Notes under the pieces: generated by a model
What the model was told of the DNA's origin: nothing
What the model saw: only the letters and a program-made list of their open reading frames with translations
Database searches by the model: none
Shown: one piece after another, positions 6,216-10,515 of the stretch
Layout of the letters: each line of letters opens with the position of its first letter
How positions within the stretch are numbered: position 1 is the stretch's first letter
Position numbers and translations under genes: made by a program
Origin: Sphingopyxis sp.
GTDB lineage: Bacteria; Pseudomonadota; Alphaproteobacteria; Sphingomonadales; Sphingomonadaceae
Assembly: GCA_026125835.1 (NCBI GenBank)
Contig: JAHCKJ010000054.1
Location: forward strand, 1 to 10,515
Direction: 5' to 3'
Length of the DNA: 10,515 nucleotides

Positions 6216-7682
6216 TTACGGATGCGCCCCGCTTCCGTTGGGTTCCGCCCGCGCCGTATCGTCGAGCAGCGCCAGTCGTGCCTCGTGATCAGCGCGCGAG
6301 ATCGGAAAACGCCGCATCACGATCAGCCCCAATATGCCGATCACCAGCACCGCCAGCGCATAGCCGAGCGCCAGATCGCCCAGGATCATGCGGTCGATCT
6401 CGCCGGGCTTTGCCGACGCCGGAAACGCCGCGAACGACAGGATCAGTCCCGCGATAAAGATGCCGATCCCGGTCGCGCATTTCTGCATGAAGAAATAACC
6501 GGCAAAGAACAGCCCTTCCGATCGCCGCCCGGTTTCGCTCTGCGACGCTTCGACGACGTCGGCCATCATCGACGACGACAGGATCATCAGCATGATCGAA
6601 AAGCTGTTGGAGACGAACACCAGCGCGAACATTGTCGCGACGCTGGGTTTGCCGGGCAGGCCGGGAAATACGCCCTGGATCCACGCGAAATACATGCCGC
6701 TGTTGACCAGCAGCGCGATTGCCCCCGCCACAATCGCGCCGTCACGCTTGCCGAGCCGGGCCGACAGCGGTGCCACGAACAGAAAGGCGGCGATCATCGA
6801 TCCGAACAGCAGAAAGACATAGGCGATCAACTCGATCTGGTTGAGCTGCCAGAAAAAGCCGAGCAGATAATTGGTCATCGAAAAGGTGATACCCTGATTG
6901 ATGAAGCCGAACAGCGCGGCAAAGATCAGCCACAGAAACGCGCGGTTCGACAATGTGTCGCGCATCTCGCGCAGTACCTGGCGCAATGTTGTCACCGGCT
7001 TGACGTCGGTCAGGTTCGACACCGCGATGCGGCGATGCTGCCCCGCGGCCGAAATCATCACCGCGCCCAGCATCATCAGCGCCCCGGTCAGCGCATAGGG
7101 GCCATAGCCGTCGGGATCGACGAGCCCCTTTTCGCCGCCGAAAAACACGCCATAGGCGAGGAGCAGGATCAGCAATCCGCCGCCCCAGCCGAACAGAAAA
7201 CGATAGCGCATCACGATCGTCCGCTCGTCATAATCGGCGGTCAGTTCGGGGACGATCGCCACCGACGGCACCTCGCAGCATGATACGAGCGACCGGACGA
7301 TAATCGCAAAGCCGATCAGCCATGCGACCGTCATCGCGTCGCTCATCGCGGGCGGATGCCACAGCAGCATCCAGGCAATGGCAAGCGGGACGGGCGCAAT
7401 ATAGAGCCACGGCAGGCGTCGGCCCCAGCGGCTCCGCGTCCGGTCGGTCAGCTCGCCGATCACCGGATCGACGAATGCGTCGGCGATGAGCGCCATCATG
7501 ATGGCGGCCCCGACGATTCCGGCATCGATCCCGATCACCTGATTGTAGAATAACAGCAAAAAGGTCGAAAAACCGTTGTCTTTTACCCCATAGGCGATGC
7601 TGCCGAGGCCCTGCATCACCTTCAGCCGGACGGGCAGTTTTTCGGGTGGCGGCACGGCGGCGGTCGCCGCCGACGCGCTCAC
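6216..7682 (-). CDS. MFS transporter, GPH (MelB-like) cation symporter family
   Basis: A 488-residue inner-membrane transporter with about twelve hydrophobic segments (for example around 57-70, 93-108 and 115-132, with several more in the second half). The family signature after the second helix is present: D68-A-F-V-D72-P-V-I-G, then LTDRTRSRWGRR to 89. By alignment D68 and D72 match the cation-binding Asp55 and Asp59 of MelB, so Na+ or H+ symport is plausible. The start is GTG at 7682, overlapping the upstream SDR stop by four bases (GTGA), with GGAG seven bases away (7690-7693). An in-frame ATG at 7757 would add 25 Arg/Gly-rich residues inside the SDR gene and is rejected. Most characterised GPH members move sugars. 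Here the setting suggests import of the carboxylic acid or glycoconjugate degraded by the cluster, which is an inference. The next gene begins 112 bases downstream. Confidence 0.9.
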   Translation of the reverse strand: MSASAATAAVPPPEKLPVRLKVMQGLGSIAYGVKDNGFSTFLLLFYNQVIGIDAGIVGAAIMMALIADAFVDPVIGELTDRTRSRWGRRLPWLYIAPVPLAIAWMLLWHPPAMSDAMTVAWLIGFAIIVRSLVSCCEVPSVAIVPELTADYDERTIVMRYRFLFGWGGGLLILLLAYGVFFGGEKGLVDPDGYGPYALTGALMMLGAVMISAAGQHRRIAVSNLTDVKPVTTLRQVLREMRDTLSNRAFLWLIFAALFGFINQGITFSMTNYLLGFFWQLNQIELIAYVFLLFGSMIAAFLFVAPLSARLGKRDGAIVAGAIALLVNSGMYFAWIQGVFPGLPGKPSVATMFALVFVSNSFSIMLMILSSSMMADVVEASQSETGRRSEGLFFAGYFFMQKCATGIGIFIAGLILSFAAFPASAKPGEIDRMILGDLALGYALAVLVIGILGLIVMRRFPISRADHEARLALLDDTARAEPNGSGAHP

Positions 7683-8536
7683 GCCGCCGCTCCGGCTTTC
7701 GCCGCTTCCTCCATCGCGACCAGCGCGTCGAACATGCCCGGCGTTTCCTTGTCCCACGCGTGGCGCTGGCCGATCGTCAGCCCGCCGTCGACCAACAGGT
7801 GGGTGCCGGTCATGAAACTCGACTCCTCGCTCGCGAGGTAAGCGACCGCGTTGGCGATATCCTCGGGCTGGCCGCCGCGCGCGACGGGCTGCGCCTGCGC
7901 GCTCATTCCGGCGATGATTGCATTCGCCTGTTCCTTCATCTCGCCGGGGACGTCGAGCGACGCGGTGAAGATGTTGGTGTTGATGAAGCCGGGGCAGATT
8001 GCGTTCACGCGGATGCCATACTGCGCGAGGTCGGTCGCCGCGACCTTGGAAAGATGCAGCACGCCCGCCTTGGCGACGGCATAGGCGATCGGCGAATAAC
8101 CCGCGCCCAGCGCCGCGACGCTTGCGGTGTTGACGATGCTCGCGCCCTTCCGCCCCTTCATATGCGGCGCCGCATAACGAATGCCCATCGCGACCGACTT
8201 CAGCACCAGGTCCATCGTGCGGTCCCAGCCTTCGGGGGTGATCTCGTCGATCGGCGCGCGGTCGCCGCCCGCCGCGGCATTGTTGAAGACGATGTCGATG
8301 CCGCCGGCCTTCGCCGCGGCCTCGTTCATCAGCGCCTCGATGTCCGACGGCTGGGTCACGTCGCAGCGGACGAAATCGATCTTGCCGTTCGATGCTTCGG
8401 CGAGCGCGCGCCCGCCCGCTTCGTCGATGTCGGCGGCAAACACATGCGCGCCTTCGCCCGCCAGTTTCAGCACCGCCGCCTTGCCGATACCCGATGCCGC
8501 GCCGGTGACGACGGCGACCTTGCCTGCGAATCGCAT
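7679..8536 (-). CDS. Short-chain dehydrogenase/reductase (SDR) lacking the tetrad Asn
   Basis: A 285-residue SDR with the cofactor loop TGAASGIG at 11-18, D36 after the second strand (NAD preference), CDV at 58-60 and NNAA at 85-88. The catalytic residues S139, Y152 and K156 (YAVAK) are present. The usual Asn of the tetrad (normally in a VNLK-like string) falls in DLVLKSV (109-115), where V111 replaces it. About 25 residues extend past the VDGG segment, ending in an Ala-rich, Glu/Lys-containing helix. The start at 8536 has GGGAG six bases upstream (8543-8547). It is the first gene of the minus-strand series and faces the 170-bp divergent promoter region. It overlaps the transporter start by four bases, so the two are co-translated. 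A dehydrogenase for a hydroxyacyl-CoA or alcohol intermediate is likely; the substrate is unknown. Confidence 0.92.
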   Translation of the reverse strand: MRFAGKVAVVTGAASGIGKAAVLKLAGEGAHVFAADIDEAGGRALAEASNGKIDFVRCDVTQPSDIEALMNEAAAKAGGIDIVFNNAAAGGDRAPIDEITPEGWDRTMDLVLKSVAMGIRYAAPHMKGRKGASIVNTASVAALGAGYSPIAYAVAKAGVLHLSKVAATDLAQYGIRVNAICPGFINTNIFTASLDVPGEMKEQANAIIAGMSAQAQPVARGGQPEDIANAVAYLASEESSFMTGTHLLVDGGLTIGQRHAWDKETPGMFDALVAMEEAAKAGAAA

Positions 8537-8564
8537 ATCCTGCTCCCGTTTTCTTTTGCCACTT

Positions 8565-8592
8565 AGCTTAGGCGCCAGAGGGGACGCGTCAA
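8565..8592 (-). promoter_or_regulatory. Possible sigma-70-type promoter for the leftward SDR operon
   Basis: On the minus strand TTGACG (8587-8592) is followed after 16 bases by TAAGCT (8565-8570), about 30 bases before the ATG at 8536. The -35 is good and the -10 is poor (three of six matches), so this is only a candidate. Confidence 0.3.
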
Positions 8593-8644
8593 CGCTGGCC
8601 TGTCGGACGCTACGGCGCCGTAACGGCAGGTGGACCCGCCCAAG

Positions 8645-8660
8645 TTGACGCTTGCGTAAA
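8645..8660 (+). promoter_or_regulatory. Candidate operator in front of the acyl-CoA dehydrogenase pair
   Basis: TTGACG-CTTG-CGTAAA is a 16-bp partial palindrome (five of six arm bases pair) ending 46 bases before the ATG at 8707. Its arms and four-base centre have the same geometry as 6120-6135. Reading the window by eye I found no other place where both half-sites occur at this spacing. Its left arm could also serve as a -35 element. Confidence 0.5.
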
Positions 8661-8706
8661 GTAGCGAAGCCGACGTAGGTTTGCGGCCAGAAGAGGAGCC
8701 AAAAGG

Positions 8707-9888
8707 ATGAGCGAACTGGACGCGTTCCGCACCGAGGTGCGCGAATGGCTGGAAGCCAATTGTCCCCCCGAAATGCGCGAGCCGATCCGCGACGAGGATG
8801 ACATCTGCTGGGGCGGGCGCAACTTCAAGTTCAAGAACGATGCCCAGAAGGCGTGGCTCGATGCCTGCGCCCAAAAGGGCTATACTGTTCCCGACTGGCC
8901 GAAACCTTATGGCGGCGCCGGGCTCACCCCCGAACAGACGAAAATCCTCAAGCAGGAAATGAAGCGCATCAAGGCGCGCTCGCCGCTCGACAGCTTCGGC
9001 ATCTGGATGCTTGGCCCCGCGCTGCTGCAATTCGGAACCGAGGAGCAGAAGGTCCAGTATCTGAACCCGATCGCGCGCGGCGAAATCCGCTGGTGCCAGG
9101 GCTATTCGGAACCCGGTTCGGGCAGCGACCTCGTCAGCTTGCAAACCTTCGGCGAGGACAAGGGCGACCATTGGGTGGTTAACGGTTCAAAGATCTGGAC
9201 GAGCTACGCCGACAAGGCCGACTGGATCTTCTGCCTCGTCCGCACCGACAAGACGAACAAATATCAGGGCATCACCTTCATGCTCTTCGACATGGAGAGC
9301 CCCGGCGTCACCACCAAGCCGATCCTGCTGATTTCGGGCAACTCGCCCTTCTGCGAAACCTTCTTCGACGATGTGAAGGTGCCGAAGGACCAGTTCGTCG
9401 GCGAGGTGAACCGCGGCTGGGACGTCGCCAAATATCTGCTCGGCCACGAACGCGAGATGATTTCGGGCGGCGGCGCGGGCGGCGACATGGTCAGCATCGG
9501 CGGCGCCTTTGCCAAGGCGTTCGGCAAGAACGCCGCGGGCGAACTCGACGACCCGATCCTGCGCGCCGAAATGGCGGCGTTCGACACCGACGTCTTTGCC
9601 TATCGCGCGATGGGCGAGCGGTTCATGGATATGTGGAAGACCGGCCGCGCGCATCCGGCGAGCTCGAACATGATGAAATATGTCGGCACCGAACTCAACA
9701 AGCGGCGCCACGAACTCGTCATGTCGGGCGGCGGCAGCGAAGCGCTCGAATGGGACAGCGAAGAAACCAAGGGCGGCGCAAGGGCGCGCGGCTGGCTGCG
9801 CACCAAGGCCAATTCAATCGAGGGCGGGACGAGCGAAGTCATGCTCAACGTCATCGCCAAGCGTATTCTCGACCTGCCCGGAGCCTGA
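8707..9888 (+). CDS. Acyl-CoA dehydrogenase, FadE-like subunit with catalytic Glu
   Basis: A 393-residue FAD-dependent acyl-CoA dehydrogenase that would introduce a 2,3-double bond into an acyl-CoA. The flavin-contact strings YSEPGSGSDL (133-142) and NGSKIWTSYA (159-168) are clear. The C-terminal motif is S370-I-E-G-G-T-S-E-V, where E372 takes the catalytic base position of medium-chain enzymes. The N-terminal half carries WPKPYGGAGLT (64-74), usual for this branch. The start at 8707 has AGGAG eight bases upstream (8694-8698). A second acyl-CoA dehydrogenase gene follows after three bases, so the two are co-expressed. This arrangement is typical of two-gene acyl-CoA dehydrogenases such as the actinobacterial FadE/ChsE pairs of steroid side-chain degradation, which form mixed tetramers. 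Bulky substrates such as sterol, terpenoid or branched acyl-CoAs are therefore plausible but not shown. Confidence 0.94.
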   Translation: MSELDAFRTEVREWLEANCPPEMREPIRDEDDICWGGRNFKFKNDAQKAWLDACAQKGYTVPDWPKPYGGAGLTPEQTKILKQEMKRIKARSPLDSFGIWMLGPALLQFGTEEQKVQYLNPIARGEIRWCQGYSEPGSGSDLVSLQTFGEDKGDHWVVNGSKIWTSYADKADWIFCLVRTDKTNKYQGITFMLFDMESPGVTTKPILLISGNSPFCETFFDDVKVPKDQFVGEVNRGWDVAKYLLGHEREMISGGGAGGDMVSIGGAFAKAFGKNAAGELDDPILRAEMAAFDTDVFAYRAMGERFMDMWKTGRAHPASSNMMKYVGTELNKRRHELVMSGGGSEALEWDSEETKGGARARGWLRTKANSIEGGTSEVMLNVIAKRILDLPGA

Positions 9889-9891
9889 CCC

Positions 9892-10515
9892 ATGCCCTTG
9901 TACCACAATGACGACCAGGCGATGCTCAAGGACAGCGTCGCGCCCTTTGTCGCCGAACAGGCGCCGGTGTCGCACCTGCGCAAGCTGCGCGATACCGCCG
10001 ACGCGACCGGCTTCTCGCGCGGCCTTTGGGCGCAGTTCACCGAAATGGGGCTGCCGGGGATGCTGGTGCCCGAGGCGCACGGCGGGCTCGGCATGGGGCA
10101 TATGGAAGCGGGCATCGTGCTCGAGGAAATCGGCCGCAACCTGACCCCGTCGCCCTTCCTGTCGACCAGCGTCGGCGCGGTCGCTGCGCTGGCCAAGGCG
10201 GGCGGCACGCAGGCGGGCCGCTGGCTCCCCGCGATCGCTAGCGGCGAGGCGATCATTGCACTCGCGATTGACGAAGGCGCCAAGCATCGCCCCGATCGTA
10301 TCGCCACGACCGCGACGCGCGCCGGCAACGGCTTCCGTCTCGACGGCAAGAAAAGCTTCGTCCTCCACGGCCATGTCGCCGACATGAGCATCGTCGCGGC
10401 CAGGACCGACGGCGGGATCACCCTGTTCGCGGTGCCGAAGGATGCGAAAGGCGTCACCGCCGACCCGCGCCGCCTCGTCGATTCCAGCCTTGCAAGTCAT
10501 GTCACCCTCGACGGC
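9892..10515 (+). CDS. Acyl-CoA dehydrogenase, second subunit of the pair (C-terminus cut off by window edge)
   Basis: The first 208 residues of an acyl-CoA dehydrogenase-family protein run to the right edge; about 150-180 more are expected. Visible landmarks are the helical N-terminal domain, LVPEAHGGLGMG (58-69) and VLEEIGRNL (76-84), then the start of the beta domain with GFRLDGKKSFVLHGHVAD (147-164). The flavin-contact stretch around 122-128 (IALAIDE) lacks the usual T-E-P-x-x-G-S-D string, which is common in the partner subunit of two-gene acyl-CoA dehydrogenases. The ATG at 9892 lies three bases after the upstream stop, with GGAG (9880-9883) eight bases before it. It is probably co-translated and forms a heteromer with the upstream product. 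Whether it has its own catalytic Glu cannot be seen. It could also be an independent dehydrogenase. Confidence 0.9.
   Translation, partial: MPLYHNDDQAMLKDSVAPFVAEQAPVSHLRKLRDTADATGFSRGLWAQFTEMGLPGMLVPEAHGGLGMGHMEAGIVLEEIGRNLTPSPFLSTSVGAVAALAKAGGTQAGRWLPAIASGEAIIALAIDEGAKHRPDRIATTATRAGNGFRLDGKKSFVLHGHVADMSIVAARTDGGITLFAVPKDAKGVTADPRRLVDSSLASHVTLDG

Larger units (their letters stand above)
8537..8706. promoter_or_regulatory. Divergent intergenic region between SDR/transporter and acyl-CoA dehydrogenase pair
   Basis: These 170 bases separate two outward-facing transcription units and must hold promoters for both. They contain the candidate leftward promoter (8565-8592), a perfect 12-bp palindrome TACGGCGCCGTA (8611-8622), the candidate operator (8645-8660) and the Shine-Dalgarno AGGAG (8694-8698), eight bases before the rightward ATG. 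No convincing -10 box could be assigned for the rightward unit. No small gene is apparent. Confidence 0.7.

Noticed and set aside
3632..6457. A 941-codon open frame on the plus strand
   Set aside because: It lies opposite the alcohol dehydrogenase and acyl-CoA dehydrogenase genes, its translation is Arg/Asp/His-rich without domains, and long antisense frames are expected in GC-rich coding DNA.
7683..7757. N-terminal extension of the transporter to an ATG at 7757
   Set aside because: It would lie inside the SDR gene and add a Gly/Arg-rich stretch; the GTG at 7682 has a well-spaced GGAG and a GTGA overlap.
8611..8622. Perfect 12-bp palindrome TACGGCGCCGTA as a separate operator
   Set aside because: It occurs once, is GC-rich, has no partner at the other promoter and matches no site I can name; it is noted only as part of the intergenic region.
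8618..8626. Palindromic CCGTAACGG in the divergent region, also found at 6213-6221
   Set aside because: The same 9-mer also occurs inside the acyl-CoA dehydrogenase coding sequence (5733-5741), so composition can explain it; spacing to the start codons also differs.
1..10515. tRNA, rRNA, CRISPR array, prophage or integrase signals
   Set aside because: None was found on reading both strands; nearly all of the window is metabolic coding sequence.

Overview
The window is high-GC DNA (roughly 64% by eye) with tightly packed, overlapping genes and alphaproteobacterial-looking lipid-catabolism proteins. A paired palindromic element at about 4731-4799 looks like the extragenic repeats I associate with sphingomonads. 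My best guess is a chromosome of the Sphingopyxis/Sphingomonas/Novosphingobium group; no rRNA or other marker gene is present to confirm this.

Layout. From 8536 down to the left edge, eight genes lie on the minus strand, with junctions that overlap or are short. In transcription order they are: an SDR dehydrogenase (7679-8536), a GPH/MelB-type transporter with a GTG start (6216-7682), an ACAD10/11-like acyl-CoA dehydrogenase (4814-6103), a zinc alcohol dehydrogenase with a TTG start (3629-4720), an APH-fold kinase (2565-3632), two more SDRs (1792-2568 and 989-1792), and a serine hydrolase of the beta-lactamase/EstB type that runs off the left edge (1-977). A 170-bp divergent promoter region (8537-8706) separates them from a rightward pair of acyl-CoA dehydrogenase genes (8707-9888 and 9892 to the right edge). 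No gap between genes exceeds 300 bases.

How it may work together. The kinase and the minus-strand acyl-CoA dehydrogenase look like the two halves of mammalian ACAD10/ACAD11. They also resemble the LvaA/LvaC pair of the Pseudomonas levulinate pathway, where a 4-hydroxyacyl-CoA is phosphorylated and the phosphate is then eliminated to give an enoyl-CoA. With one zinc alcohol dehydrogenase, three SDRs, a hydrolase, a transporter and a second acyl-CoA dehydrogenase pair, the locus reads as a catabolic cluster for a hydroxylated or oxygenated carboxylic acid (or its ester or lactone) whose identity cannot be read from the sequence. No CoA ligase, enoyl-CoA hydratase, thiolase or regulator gene is visible.

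Regulation. Two 16-bp partial palindromes of the same design, TTKACG-N4-CGTAAR, lie just upstream of the two acyl-CoA dehydrogenase transcription units (6120-6135 and 8645-8660). They suggest one shared regulator. The paired REP-like hairpins sit directly in front of the TTG-started alcohol dehydrogenase gene and reach its Shine-Dalgarno sequence.
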